64,000 nt of DNA from Cantharellus purpuraceus (taxonomy: Eukaryota > Basidiomycota > Agaricomycetes > Cantharellales > Hydnaceae), in NCBI GenBank assembly GCA_025174535.1, contig JALBUN010000006.1, positions 62,001-126,000 on the forward strand, written 5' to 3'. The notes beneath the pieces are model-generated. The model was not told the DNA's origin. It ran no database searches and was given only the letters and a program-made list of their open reading frames with translations. Position numbers and translations under genes: made by a program. This document shows positions 24,347 through 36,280 of the stretch, piece by piece. Every line of letters begins with the position of its first letter. The stretch's first letter is position 1.

Positions 24347-25337
24347 TGTTTTGGAACCTGCAAAATTATGGTGTTAGGGCAAACTCTAAATCACCACAAT
24401 TCCGTGAATGAACAGCTGAGAAGAATATCAAATTCTACTGCAGCACAACTCCAGAAATGATTTAATGTTTGTACTTTGGTTACAATCTGTTGTAATGGTC
24501 AATGCAGACGATATGCAGGAAGGTAATATGTTTCTTAGCAGTAGGGAATGAATAAGACTTCCAGAGTCTAGAGTTCACAGACGCTTAAGGGTCCAGATAT
24601 TCCAAAAAGAGGGGAATGCACTTAGAGGCTAAAGGAAGTAGGTGGATGAATCCAACCATCCAACCAGTGACACTCTGAAGCAGGTAACAGCAATGTGTGA
24701 AGTAGTCTAGCAACTGCTTCACATGAGTTTAAGATCCTAATGCTCTGCAAAGGCAGTATCACTAGTAACTTAAACAAGAGCACTAATTGCAGGACTATTG
24801 ACAGACAATCTCACCCTGTAGATTTGTAGTCACATGAGGTAGATACTACACTCACGCCCAAAGCAGGACAATCACTACTTCGAGTGCAATCGAATACAAC
24901 TGTAAGTGACCCTTGAACTGGACAATCAACAGTTATTGAGATATAGAGGATGACACTGTATGTCACTCTAGTCACACTGATGTGCAAATGGTGGGGTAGA
25001 AATGGTTATTATTTCAGAGGCAGAATGGCCTTCTTTTATATTGTATTTACAGGAGCTGACTAATACTGCTGGAAACTTCTGCCTATTAATAGATGGAAAC
25101 TACTGGAAGCTAGTGGAATAAGTGAGAAGGGGGTGGAAGTTTCCTAGCCAATGAGCTGCTTGGATTTGCTCTGACTCATGGCATGAGTCATAGTATGAGT
25201 AATCACAGGAGTCATGGTATGAGCCCTAAAACAAGAGAAAGCAGCATGTATATGCTGATATTTTAAGGCCATAAAGCAAAAATATACAATTTTGGGACTA
25301 TAAACAAGATCTTTTAAGGGAAAACCAGTTCCCATAT
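24347..25337 (+). mobile_element. solo LTR, family A (subtype A1, internally deleted)
   Basis: It begins TGTTTTGGAACC and ends GTTCCCATATA. At 991 bp it is shorter than the 1.4-kb copies; its 3' third matches the copy at 38502-39954, including a reduced version of that copy's TGACTC-rich stretch. The 5-bp flanks differ (catgc left, gtcat right), so this is not a clean solo insertion. Recombination with another family-A LTR is a likely cause. The + orientation is only a convention (the TGTTTTGG end on the left). Confidence 0.75.
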
Positions 25338-27640
25338 AGTCATACCATGAAGTCCAACGTTTTCTTGGACTAGTGCAGTATCTGGTGCACTATATGCCAG
25401 ACATAACTGCATACACAACCCCATTATTGGGTTGTGCTCATAATAATTGTCCATTCTTATGGATGCCACTGCTAGAGAAATGCTTTGAAAGCATCAAGCT
25501 CCTAGCATATAGGGCTCCAATATTGAAGCCCATCAATGTCAATAACCCTGATACTATTTGGGTTATTACTGATGGCTCCAAAACTGGAGTCAGAGCCATT
25601 TATGAACAAGGAAAAGATTGGCAGACCTGTCAGCCTGCCGGATTCCTATCCAAGAAATTTAGTGCTGCACAACAGCACTATAAGACCCATGAGCACAAGA
25701 CTATAGCTGTGCTTGAATCCCTAATGAGATGGGAAGATAAGCTACTAGGACAAATGTTTGTCCTAGTAACCAACCACAAGGGCCTTGAATACTTCAAGAC
25801 CCAAAAGAACCTGTCCCCTAGACAGATTAGGTGGTGGGAGTTCTTATCCCATTTCAACTTTACTACCCTGCATATAGATGGGGTAGAGAACAAAGTAGCA
25901 GATTGTCTATCATGCTACTATTCTGATGACTCCCCAACAGAGAGTCATCCCAACTACATCTACGTAAATGCAGATGAATGTCTTGACCCTGAAGGAGAAC
26001 TACTCCCCATGGAACAGTTTGTCGAGATCAGGACAGCAGCAGTCACCCAAAGGTGACTGCTCGAGAAAAAAGAAAACAGAGCACTAGAAGCTGAAGCACT
26101 CAATATTCAAAGAGAATCATTGAATGATGATTCTAATTCCTCTAAAGAAATAGAGGACATTGGAGTGATATCATCAGAACACCATTACAATCCCATGTCG
26201 AGCATGGGATCAACCTCATGCAGATTGTATGAGGTACATATAGAAAGGATACTGTTCTTTCTAAGGTGCTGGAAGCACCTAAAGAACATGCACAATTTAG
26301 TGTGTGTGATGGTCTAATATTGACCAAAAATATATACAAATGCGATGTCATCTGTATACCCCTCTCAGCGTTCCTGAAGGGGAGGAGGCTGGTTGAGATA
26401 ATAATTGACCATGTGCACCAAGTAGTTGGCCATTTTGGTCAACTAAAAACCACAAATTACATTCAATGGTCATACTGGTGGCCAAGCATGACCACCAATG
26501 TTGAATCATTCTGCACTTCATGCATGAAGTGCCAAATGAACAAAGACAGTATGAAGAAACCCACAGGGCTTCTTCATAGCTTTCCAGTACTGGAATGGCC
26601 CTGGCAATCAATAGGTATGGACTTTATGGGTCCATTACCAAAATTGAATGACTATGACTACCTACTGGTAGTCATAGATCACTATACATCACAGGTACAT
26701 ATAATATCTATGAACACACATGTAACAGTGAAAGGTGTAGCATGGCTATTCCTTAAAGAAGTTGTATGCCTTCACAGTGTACCAGACTTGATTGTGTCTG
26801 ATTGAGATTCGAAATTCACATCTATCTTTTGATGTGAACTACAGTGGATAATGGGAGTGAAACTCCTCATCCACAAATGGATGGAGCAATGGAATGAGTG
26901 AATTGTTCCATTGGCCAAATACTTCATACCATTGTACAAAGTGATCAGAAGGATTGGGCACACAAGTGTCCAATGGTGGAGTTTGCACTAAACTCCAACA
27001 TAAGCTCAACAACAGGGTTTACTCTGTTTGAGCTTAACCACAGGTATATGCCTAGAATAGACATGTCCATTAACAATGACACTAAGTTCAAGGGTGTCAA
27101 ATGATTTGCACAGCAGGCTCAAACAAATCTGCTAGCAGCGCATGATTTGATTATAAAAAGTCATGTTGTTCAGACATTTCATGCCAATAAGAAACATCGG
27201 AAAGGTCCAACCTTCCAGAGAGGTGACAAAGTCTACCTCTCAATGAAAAACTTGACTCTACCTAAGGGTAGAACCAGCAAACTAGTGCCCAGGTATATCA
27301 GGCTCTATAAAATAATTGAAGTCTATAATAAAGCTTTAACGGTGACACTGGAACTGCCACCAGAACTGACTAGTAGGCACATTATGCCTACATTCCACAT
27401 CAGCCTCATTCAATTGTATGTGCCAAATGATGAGGTCAGATTCCTGAAATAGGAAGTGAAGTCATTTTATGACTTTGGGAACGATGATGAGCAGGAGTGG
27501 CTCATTGATGGATAAGTGATAAAGAACTTGAATTTCAAGTTCTATGGACATTGGGAGACATCACCTGGGAACCTTACACATCATGTAAGGACCTAGAAGC
27601 TCTAGACAATTATTTAGAACTTTGAGGGGTGACTCAAGCA
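25338..27640 (+). pseudogene. Ty3/gypsy pol remnant, element C (RT end, RNase H, integrase, chromodomain)
   Basis: The segment starts inside the reverse transcriptase connection region (VQRFLGLVQYLVHYMPD) and continues with RNase H (WVITDGSKTGVRAIYEQG, VADCLS). The integrase follows, with its HHCC zinc finger (HVHQVVGHFG, CTSCMKCQM) and core (SIGMDFMGPLP, PDLIVSD). A GPY/F-like region leads to TFHISLIQLYVP and a chromodomain-like end (EWLIDG, then CKDLEALDNYLEL). The 5' part is replaced by an LTR of family A. The frame is broken by TGA codons where relatives have Arg (26803-26805, 26895-26897) and by frameshifts. This is a dead copy of a fungal retrotransposon. Confidence 0.85.
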
Positions 27641-27715
27641 TGAGAACTACCTCATAGACAGTAGTTCTCAGAGAGACAGAGCTCCAAAGATCTAATGGGG
27701 CTCAAGGGGGGGAAG

Positions 27716-28015
27716 TGGAGCTACCAAGAATAAAGGTAGCTCCTAGCAGGATGCAACAAAGAGCTACCATCAATGATGGCAGCTCAATGAGGGGAGGAAG
27801 AACTACCTCAATTAAATGGTAGTTCCTAGATAAAGTGTAGAAAAAACTGCTCCCATAGGGAGTAGTTCACTGTCGTGCCACTCATAGTAGCACAAAAGGG
27901 GTAAGTGATAATTAATCACATTACACCCATGTGACATAGTGACTAGAAAAATTCTCAATAAAGAATTTTTGAGCTCAGCCATAAAAGGCTAGTGGTATTT
28001 CTTCAAACCACCACA
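27716..28015 (+). mobile_element. putative LTR of element C
   Basis: A polypurine tract (AAGGGGGGGAAG) directly precedes TGGAGCTACC, and the stretch ends in CCACCACA before a C-run and a new gag start. A TATA-like CATAAAAGG lies near 27,981. The segment sits between the pol 3' end and a gag start, which is where an LTR would be shared by two tandem copies. No second copy in this window confirms the boundaries. Confidence 0.45.
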
Positions 28016-28039
28016 ACCCCCCCCCCCCCCTCAATCAAA

Positions 28040-28897
28040 ATGTCATCTCTCAGAAGGGAGATGATGGATGCTCAGGATGAGCATCCAATGGAAGTTGAAC
28101 AAACTTCCACAGTGGCAGCACTGGTAACAAGTACTGCAGATATGATCAGGGGTCATCAAGATGAGATGACCTGGAAAATTGGTGGATGGCACAGTGGCAC
28201 TGCCATCCATCACCCTCATGGGTGCAACAGGTGCAATGCATATGTGTCACACTTAATTGAGGCCTAAAATGGGGTCCGACTATACCTTTCTACTGCTTTG
28301 GTAGAAAGGGCATTAAGAGTCACATGGCTGTGACTTATATGTGACATTGAAGATGACATCGTGACACCTTATCATGAAGACTATGATAAGATGTACAAGG
28401 ATAACTTGGACCTGTTTGTGCAGGTCCAAGAACTTGAAGGACTTCTTGACAATGAGAAGTCCAAAGTAACTCATCTCAGAGACGAATTAAAAACACTGAA
28501 GGAGGCTGCTAATAGAGCACCTCCTACATTCAAGACCAAGCTCACGATGGTGCGCTTGGCCCCAGTAGCATCGCTATCACATGCTATGGCAGGCAAATCA
28601 TTGCCTGCCATTATGCCATCACAGCCCATGGCTTCATCAATACAGGAAATGATTGATCTCACCAAAGAGGAGGACAATTGCCCAAGCAAATTGCCTCAGA
28701 TTGATCCTTGAGGGTTCAAGGGTCAAGATTGGGATGACACTGACCCAATCTGGGAGGGATATGACCACAATTGTGGCCTCCTCCTGGCTAGCATCCCTAA
28801 GGGTGCTAAGCAACTGGGCAAACTCTTTGAGTTTGCCCTATCAGCAATCAAAGCTGAGATTGATCAGCTTTGAAAGGAATATATAGCTGGTGATGCC
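28040..28897 (+). pseudogene. gag-like coding remnant of element C
   Basis: The ATG at 28040 opens MSSLRREMMDAQDEHPMEVE, followed in another frame at 28361-28711 by a coiled-coil stretch (VQVQELEGLLDNEKSK, LRDELKTLKEAANRA) and an acidic end (MIDLTKEEDN). Position directly after a putative LTR and the coiled coil suggest gag. Stops and a frameshift separate the parts. The right end is cut by a family-A LTR at 28898. Confidence 0.55.
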
Positions 28898-29519
28898 TGT
28901 TTTGGAACCCGCAAAATTATGGTGTTAGGGCAAACTCTAAATCACCACAATTCCGTGAATGAACAGCTGAGAAGAATATCAAACCCTGCTGCAGCACAAC
29001 TCCAGAAATGATTTAATGTTTATACTTTGGTTACAATCCCTTGTATTGGTCAATGCAGACTATACACAGAAACGTAATATGTTTCTTAGCAGCAAGAAAT
29101 GAATAAGACTTCCAGAGTCTAGAGTTCACGGACGCTTAGGGGTCCAGATATTCCAAAAAGAGGGGAATGCACTTAGAGGCTAAAGGAAGTAGGTGGATGA
29201 ATCCAACCATCCAACCAGTGGCACTCAGAAGCGGGTAACAGCAATGTGTGAAGTAGTCTAGCAACTGCTTCACACAAGTTCAAGCTTCTAATGCTCTGCA
29301 AAGGCAGTACATACTAGTAACTTAAACAAGAGCACTAATGGCAGGACTATCAACAGACAATCTCACCCTGTAGATTTGTAGTCACGTGAGGCAGATACTA
29401 CACTCATGCCCAAAGCAGGAATATCACTACTTCGAGTGCAATCAAGTACAGTTACACAACTGTAAAAGATCCTTGAACTGGTAATCAACAGTTACTGAGA
29501 TGGAGGATGACACTGTATG

Positions 29520-29867
29520 TGTGAGGGCGACGTTGATGATGAGGCCACAACAACAAGATACTCGATAGATGAGAGCCAATAAGAGATAATGCCAGCTGGT
29601 ACAGCGGATATCCTCAGTCTATACAGCTGTTTCTGATAAATACATGTGACTTATCTGGTATAGCAGATATCCTCAGAGATCAAGCTGAGGGGATCACACT
29701 GCACCAAGGCAAGTCTTTATACTAAATGATGGAGATGGATAGGAGAACCAAGATAGGGGAAGTGATAGGGGCAATGAAATAGGGGAGACGCACCCTGACA
29801 GGCTGTGCTGATAGGGGCGTCAAGAGAAAATACTAAAAATAGAATATGACTCATTTGAACCCTGACA
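29520..29867 (+). mobile_element. solo LTR, family B, nested in LTR A
   Basis: This 348-bp element starts TGTGAGGGCGAC and ends CCCTGACA. It is flanked by a perfect 5-bp target duplication gtatg (29515-29519 and 29868-29872). Its left end matches the sequence that begins at 63837. It must be younger than the family-A LTR that it interrupts. Confidence 0.92.
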
Positions 29868-30190
29868 GTATGTCACTCTAGTCACACTGGTGTGCAGAAG
29901 ATGGGTAGAAGTGGTAGAATATGTTACTATTTCAGAGGCAGAATGACCTCCTTATATATTGTATTTACAGGAGCTGACTAATGGGGAATATTCTACCTAT
30001 TAATAGATGGAAACTACTGAAAGGTTGTGGAAGGTGGAAGAAAGGGGTAGAATATTCCAAGCCAATCACAGGTTCTGATCACTGCATTAACACTGATCAG
30101 GAGCTGAATAATGGTTCTGAAAAGTTCTATCTAATAATAGAAGGAAACAGCTAGAATGTTATGGAAAGGGGTAGAATATTCCAAGGCAAT

Positions 30191-30464
30191 CAGCTGATCT
30201 GATCACCCATCAGCTGATCTGATCACCCATCAGCTGATCTGATCACCCATCAGCTGATCTGATCACCCATCAGCTGATCTGATCACCCATCAGCTGATCT
30301 GATCACCCATCAGCTGATCTGATCACCCATCAGCTGATCTGATCACCCATCAGCTGATCTGATCACCCATCAGCTGATCTGATCACCCATCAGCTGATCT
30401 GATCACCCATCAGCTGATCTGATCACCCATCAGCTGATCTGATCACCCATCAGCTGATCTGATC
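30191..30464. repeat. 20-bp tandem repeat array, 13.7 units
   Basis: The unit CAGCTGATCTGATCACCCAT is repeated 13 times without a single difference, plus a 14-bp partial copy. Each unit contains the palindromes CAGCTG and TGATCA. Homologous positions in other family-A LTRs have one or two related units (for example near 58,845 and 55,215), so the array expanded within this copy. Confidence 0.97.
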
Positions 30465-30919
30465 CCTGAACTAGGCACTGATCAGGCAAAAAGAAAGGTG
30501 TCCACCCTGTTTTCTGCACTGGTTTGGACAGCCATGGATAGCCACATCTCAGATGATGATCTCCACAAAAAATAGTGCCCTGAGAGGCTGTGGTTGTCAA
30601 GTTAGAGAATATTTATTGATCAGAGAGATCTGAGCTTGAATTCAGGCTGAATGCCTGGTCCAAAAGGGGAGAGCCGGCTGTGGGAAGGTTTGTGGGTGCC
30701 TATGGGTCCACAACTGTAGCACAGCAGAAATAAATGATTCTGGGCTGAGTTCTGCATGGAATATTCCCAAAAAAATATGGAAAAATAGAGAATATTTGAA
30801 TAAGTCCATTCCAGGTACAAGCATCAAAGATATGCTGATATTTAGGAATGGAAAAGCAAAGAATAGCACATTGGTGCTGCATAAATAGGATTTGATAGGG
30901 AAAAGGTGGTTCCCATATA

Positions 30920-31543
30920 GTGTGACTAGAGTGACATACAGTGTCATCCTCTATATCTCAGTAACTGTTGATTACCAGTTCAAGGATCTTTTACAGTTGT
31001 GTAACTGTACTTGATTGCACTCAAAGTAGTGATACTCCTGCTTTAGGTGTGAGTGTAGTATCTGCCTCACGTGACTACAAATCTACAGGGTGAGATTGTC
31101 TGTTGATAGTCCTGCCATTAGTGCTCTTGTTTAAGTTACTAGTATGTACTGCCTTTGCAGAGCATTAGAAGCTTGAACTTGTGTGAAGCAGTTGCTAGAC
31201 TACTTCACACATTGCTGTTACCTGCTTCTGAGTGCCACTGGTTGGACGGTTGGATTCATCCACCTACTTCCTTTAGCCTCTAAGTGCATTCCCCTCTTTT
31301 TGGAATATCTGGACCCCTAAGGACTCTGGAAGTCTTATTCATTTCTTGCTGCTAGGAAATATATTACTCTTCTGCATATAGTCTGCATTGACCAATACAA
31401 AGGATTGTAACCAAAGTACAAACATTAAATTGTTTCTGGAGTTGTACTGCAGCAGAGTTTGATATTCTTCTCAGCTGTTCATTCATGGAATTGTGGTGAT
31501 TTAGAGTTTTCCCTAACACCATAATTTTGTGGGTTCCCAAACA
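30920..31543 (-). mobile_element. truncated LTR, family A, inverted against its neighbour
   Basis: It matches the part of family A from the TGTTTTGG end (at 31543 on the minus strand) to the GTGTGACTAG region. It lacks the other half and abuts the 3' end of the LTR at 28898-30919. Its outer flank is tccac. Confidence 0.85.
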
Positions 31544-32444
31544 TCCACCTCCCATGAATGCCGAAGATCGTTCCTGAGAGCCAGGGGATCCCATCTGAGC
31601 TCGGCGACCCTTGCGCGTGCGCTTATGCAGCCACTGTTCTATGTTGGTATAGCTTATGCTAGACTCACAGGATTTCCTGATCTTCCCTACAGTTTGCCAT
31701 ATCACTTCAGCCTCTTGATGGGGATCACAAAGTGCCTCTGACTATATCCGTTATGGAATTCCCGGGTGCCTGAGGCTGCAATCATCATTTCCCGATACAT
31801 CCGCTTCTTTCAGACGCCCTAATGGATCTCTCCATAATAAGTCTTTGTTGATTTACTGCACCATTCATGACGAATGATCAGAGGCTAGTAGACATCATCT
31901 AGGTGCACAGGTGTATTCTGTTTATAGACCCTGAAACTGGTGAAAGATTGGGTGTTTCACCTGTCGCGAGTCATATGTAGCAGCTGACATCTCACTTTCA
32001 ATGTTCCCACATCGTGCCATGTATACCGAATCAGGCTTCAAATCCATATATGTGCCTGCTGTTGTCAACATAGTGCCAAAGAACCTAACTACAGACAATG
32101 AATTGTCAACGTCAGTCTGTGAGCTGTGCACAATCATGCTGGTTTACCCTCACTGCTATCGGTAAGAATGGCTTGTTTGCGCGTCTTCGCCCTGATAATT
32201 GAGATAGACCAGGTGGTGCAGACAGTTCCATTCAATGCGATACTTACGCGGGATAAAGTGACTGTGTGCCGAGCCTTCTAACGAAAACATAACTGGTTGG
32301 TCATTAGGTTGAACAGTATTCAGCCTCATGGGTGTACGCTTAGCGGTTCATTGCTGTTGCTCAGGGCATTACATACACAAATAGCATTCCTGGGTTTCAG
32401 TATATATATGAGCCCCTTGTAGCGTTCTACTCATCGCATACTGG
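31544..32444. other. intergenic, single-copy-looking sequence
   Basis: CpG content rises again to the right of the LTR. I find no gene. The stretch is probably the original upstream region of the DUF6533 gene, now separated from it by the MITE. Confidence 0.4.
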
Positions 32445-32449
32445 CATAG

Positions 32450-32995
32450 ACGCTTGTTCGGAATCATGTCAGTATACAATATTCTGATGTATAGGAGATA
32501 TACATCAGGATTTCAATGATACATAAAGCCAGGGAGTTACAATTTGGATATCTTAAAAGATTTCGGATGTGTGAAATTTTCATAAATATAAACATATATT
32601 CTATATTTTAATAAACTTTAAAAGATGAGATATTTGGTTGAGATGAACATAATTATTTACATGGATATAATAGGAATGTATATATGAATATAATTGGTAT
32701 TATATAGGGTATTTAGATATACAAATACCAGGTGGGGATTAAAGATAGTTCAAATTATGTTACAAGTATTGTATAAGAAAGAATCAATGATATTTGGATG
32801 TTCCCTCAAGGGAGTTGCCACCACTAAATGGGGAAAAAACAATTATTTTTGAGAATTATGCCAAAATATCAAAATATGTTTTAATCTAGTATATTGTGTA
32901 AAATTTGAGAATCATGGTTTGAATTGAAGTGTATTGTATAAAATTTGAGGAAAATAGGTTGTACATACGTATTTGTTGTATTTCTGAACAAGCGT
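32450..32995 (+). mobile_element. non-autonomous TIR element (MITE), copy 1
   Basis: This 546-bp AT-rich element begins ACGCTTGTTCGGAAT and ends, read inward, with the inverted copy ACGCTTGTTCAGAAAT. It is flanked by the 5-bp direct repeat catag (32445-32449 and 32996-33000). It has no coding capacity. A second copy lies at 58009-58572 in the opposite orientation. It ends 43 bp upstream of the DUF6533 start codon. Confidence 0.88.
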
Positions 32996-33038
32996 CATAG
33001 TCTGGTCCACTTGACCTCTCCCTTAATATTCCATCGAC

Positions 33039-34740
33039 ATGGCAGCTCAGACAGAACAGGCGGCAATTCAAGCAGCGTCAGATACGTGCGTCGCCTCTCA
33101 CTGTATGCGCAGTGATTTTTTGATTCCATTGTATGATATCAGTATAGCTGTCAATTACACCTTCATAGCTGGCCTCAGTAAGCTCAAGGCTCGTGTGCGC
33201 AACCTAACTAACAGCTTTCCACTCAAAACAGCTCTCCTTTTCTACGACACATTTCTGACCATCTCACAAGAAATTCAATATATCTGGAATAGAACGTTTA
33301 AACTTGGGATAGCCCTGTATTTTCTGGCGCGATACTCTACGCTATTCGTTTCTTTGATAGATATATTTGGGTTGTTTTTCAATTTCACATCACCTCAGGT
33401 CTGTTCCTGTTGATGACTTGCGTTCATGCACATAGATGACACATGATGTAGTAAGTTCAAAGGCAACCTTTGCAACTCAGAAATTCATGCACATCAGGGC
33501 CTGTGATGGGATTGTTCACTTGATCGCTGCTCTCAACTTCTTCCCACTCGTTGGTATTCAAGGTGATATGATTTTCCCTTTGCAGCAATGGATCATTGAT
33601 GACACTACTCATGCAGGGCTTCTATTGGCGCGGGCATATGCAGTTAGCAATCGTAAGAGGGCGGTATTGGGTGTTCTTGGAGTTCTCACAGGTTGCAGCA
33701 TCATATCAAATCTGGTATGTGTATGTGTCTGCATTGATGTGGACATGTGTGACAGATACCCATTATAGGCAGTAGTAGTCTTGGAAAGGTGTGACGTCAC
33801 CAGTGCACAAGTCCACACTATTATCATGTAAGTGCAGCATAGTCTCAGATGAATGGTGCTCAATGATTCAGCAGATGTAAGACACGTGAAAGTCATATTT
33901 ATTATGACACGTGGTTGATTCCCTGCTCTTAGTTGATGACGTCAACTCGATCGCAGCCATATTGTTTGACACAGTAGTGGTTGCTGTGACACTTGCCGGC
34001 ACACTCGGAACGTGGAGAGTCTACAGACGATCAGCATGGAACAAGCTATCGCTGACACATTTACTCGCCCAGCAAAGTAGGTCATAGTTTCCATTACGGT
34101 AGAATTCTCACAGATGGGCATGAATATCAGGTCTGGTGGGATTCGGGTACTTCAGTCGCTATCACCGTCAACGACTTTAGAATTGATTACTATCAGATTT
34201 GTGTTGACTCTCAATCTTGCTGATACGATCATGCTATTGGTATGTGGATGTGTCATTATCTATCCCATTGTTAACCGGATGCACTAGACCTTGAGAGTAC
34301 GTCACACATTGGTATCTGCTACTGTGCCACTCCAACTTTTACCTTAGCCTACAATTTCACCTGTGCTTGCACCTATTCAGCACAGGTGAGTCGAAATACG
34401 GAATTTCAGACATCTACTAAATATATGCAGCTTGTCAGCCATCATCATCAGCCGGTTCCACCTCAACCTCCAAAGGAGAAACGCGCACCCCAACAGCACC
34501 ACCTCCCGGGGCATCCTGACCGTATCCCTTGGGAGTTTCCATGCGGCCACGCAAACTATTCACGACGCCATGCAAGCAGAGTTTGGTGATTTGCCCATCG
34601 ATGAGCATGTTGGAACTGAACCCTCGCGGGACGCGGTCGAGTCGACAGAGTCGGATACGGCAGAGAGGACAGAAAATGATATTGAGCTTGAAGAAATTCA
34701 GTTCCAGCCACAGGCAGCTACAATTAGTTTAGGGGCATAG
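33039..34740 (+). CDS. DUF6533 multi-pass membrane protein
   Basis: This is a member of a large Agaricomycete-specific family of integral membrane proteins of unknown function. The N-terminal DUF6533 motif is seen in the first exon (TALLFYDTFLTISQEIQYIW, then LGIALYFLARYSTLFVSLI). Later exons give LLARAYAVSNRKRAVLGVLG, SIAAILFDTVVVAVTLAGTLG (a membrane segment), ITIRFVLTLNLADTIMLL, the family-typical SAIIISRFHLNLQ, and an acidic cytoplasmic tail ending ATISLGA. Several 50-60-nt introns separate these and I see no stop within exons. The start at 33039 is the first ATG after the MITE duplication. The family commonly sits in repeat-rich, accessory parts of agaric genomes. No enzyme activity can be assigned. 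Confidence 0.75.
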
Positions 34741-35640
34741 CGGTGGACTATTTGTCCATCATGGTCGGTTGGTGCTGCTGATAGGACGAATTTACTGTGA
34801 ACCTTTGTTTCGTTTGAATATCAATTCACGTTAGTCACTGGAACAGTCTAGATTTTGAATATGTATGCGGTGTAATTATTTTAATATTGGACAAGTCGGG
34901 TCGAATTCCATAATATTAATATTCTCGATATGTTTACAAAGGGTACTCTGAGAATGCTGCACTTGCCGTCAGATGGATGAGATGCCCACGAAATATTGCG
35001 CAATGCGATCGAATATACCAAATCCTACATGAAGCTCGTCCTGGTAACCAGAAGCAGCACACAACTTGGATAGCAGTCTGGGTGGTGTCTTTGTTAGACG
35101 ACTCGAGCAGATCTCATGGGCTGAACTTTCGAATACTTTACCGGCGTAACTATTTTATTAAACGGGCCCAATCATATTATTTCTTCAATGATTCGTTCTA
35201 CAACAATAAGTTACACACTCTTTAGAAGATTCCTGCAGGTACAAAACATATATCCGACACTTCCAGGGGATTAAGTGCTAAGGAAACAATACGACTACAT
35301 CTACCACGTTACATCTCATTGCCATTTACATCACTAAGGTTACAGTGAGCGGCAGCTGGACCCGACCAGGTTCTCCTTTGACCCTAAAATAATCGGGAAG
35401 TTGTCAGACTTGGATAGAAACTGGAGATTCGGCAATTCATACATAGGAGTCATCAATCCTGTGGCACATCTGATGATCTCAGGATTTCATGGAGCAGGAA
35501 AGGACTCAAAATGTTCAATAAATTCTGTGAGAATAGCTTGCATTTCAAGGACTCTGAAGAGGTCATCAAGTAAAAATTAGCATAATGTGAGGAACATATG
35601 TGAAGCACCACCTAGGGAACAGACCACTGCTTTAGTCCTT
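34741..35640. other. intergenic, no gene supported
   Basis: This AT-rich 3' flank of the DUF6533 gene carries only short frames (for example 34977-35225) without known domains. The transition to retrotransposon-derived sequence is near 35,640. Confidence 0.4.
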
Positions 35641-35654
35641 CTCTCCCAATGAGA

Positions 35655-35850
35655 CTAGGGAGATAGATATGCACCCAATGCAGCTGTGTATCCTACTACC
35701 AAATGTTGCTCTACAATGGAAGGGTACTCCCTTAAGCTATTGTACACTGTGAGGGACAGAATAACTGCCTGTCCTTTGCTGATGGGGATGTTAGTTATGA
35801 CCTCTCCCATATTTGTCTTCAGAGGTGTTGAAAAGGGTAATACCACTTTT
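35655..35850 (-). pseudogene. cytochrome P450 exon fragment
   Basis: The translation LPFSTPLKTNMGEVITNIPI followed by SKGQAVILSLTVYN resembles the stretch after the K-helix of agaric P450s (entry of substrate strand, then the region before the PERF motif). There is no heme loop, ExxR or start codon nearby. It differs from the three full P450s of this window, so it came from another family member. It follows directly after a gag fragment on the same strand, which suggests capture by a retrotransposon or a chance junction. Confidence 0.5.
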
Positions 35851-35854
35851 CAAG

Positions 35855-36280
35855 CAGAGGCAAGAGGACTGCTGACTATTTTTTTGAGTCCATTGGTTTC
35901 ACATCAGACTTGTCCTCCATAGCATTAGCCACACAGGCCTTCACTTTTGAGGTGGATGAGGTTGCCTTGTTGCAATCCTTGACTTGGTGACCAGCCTTTC
36001 TGCAGAACAGACAGAGGTTGTTGTTCATATGGTGCTGGCACTCCTGCTGGGTCAGTTTGCCACCCTTACCCAGCTTGTTGGAGATGTCCAGAGGTCTCTG
36101 GAGTTATTGCCAGAACCAGTGGCATTGCCAGTGTTTGACTTCTGGCCAGAGTTGTTCATGGTCTTCTTATTGGACCCTTTGTTGGACTTGGGATTCTTGT
36201 CTGATGATTTGTCTACTTATTGTTAGACAAATTCTTGTGAAAGCCCTCAGAGTGACATTCTCAAATATTGGCATCAATGG
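35855..36280 (-). pseudogene. gypsy gag fragment with zinc knuckle (C-terminal part)
   Basis: On the minus strand the fragment reads [20 protein letters not shown] and then RKAGHQVKDCNKATSS. This is the CCHC zinc knuckle of the same gag family as 59322-60278, and it ends MDSKK at a TAG. Near 36,235 a 1-nt deletion relative to that gag shifts the frame. It is cut at 36280 by a family-A LTR. The missing upstream gag sequence continues on the plus strand up to 40524, across the inverted segment. Confidence 0.8.

Larger units (their letters stand above)
28898..30919 (+). mobile_element. LTR, family A, enlarged by a nested LTR and a tandem array
   Basis: It begins TGTTTTGGAACCC and ends GGTTCCCATATA. 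The length of 2,022 bp is explained by a nested 348-bp family-B LTR with its 5-bp duplication (29515-29872) and by expansion of a 20-bp repeat (30191-30464) that is present once or twice in other copies. Immediately to the right lies a truncated family-A LTR in the opposite orientation. Confidence 0.85.

Noticed and set aside
30191..30464. CRISPR-like array
   Set aside because: The 20-bp units are directly adjacent with no spacers, and the host is a eukaryote. It is a minisatellite.
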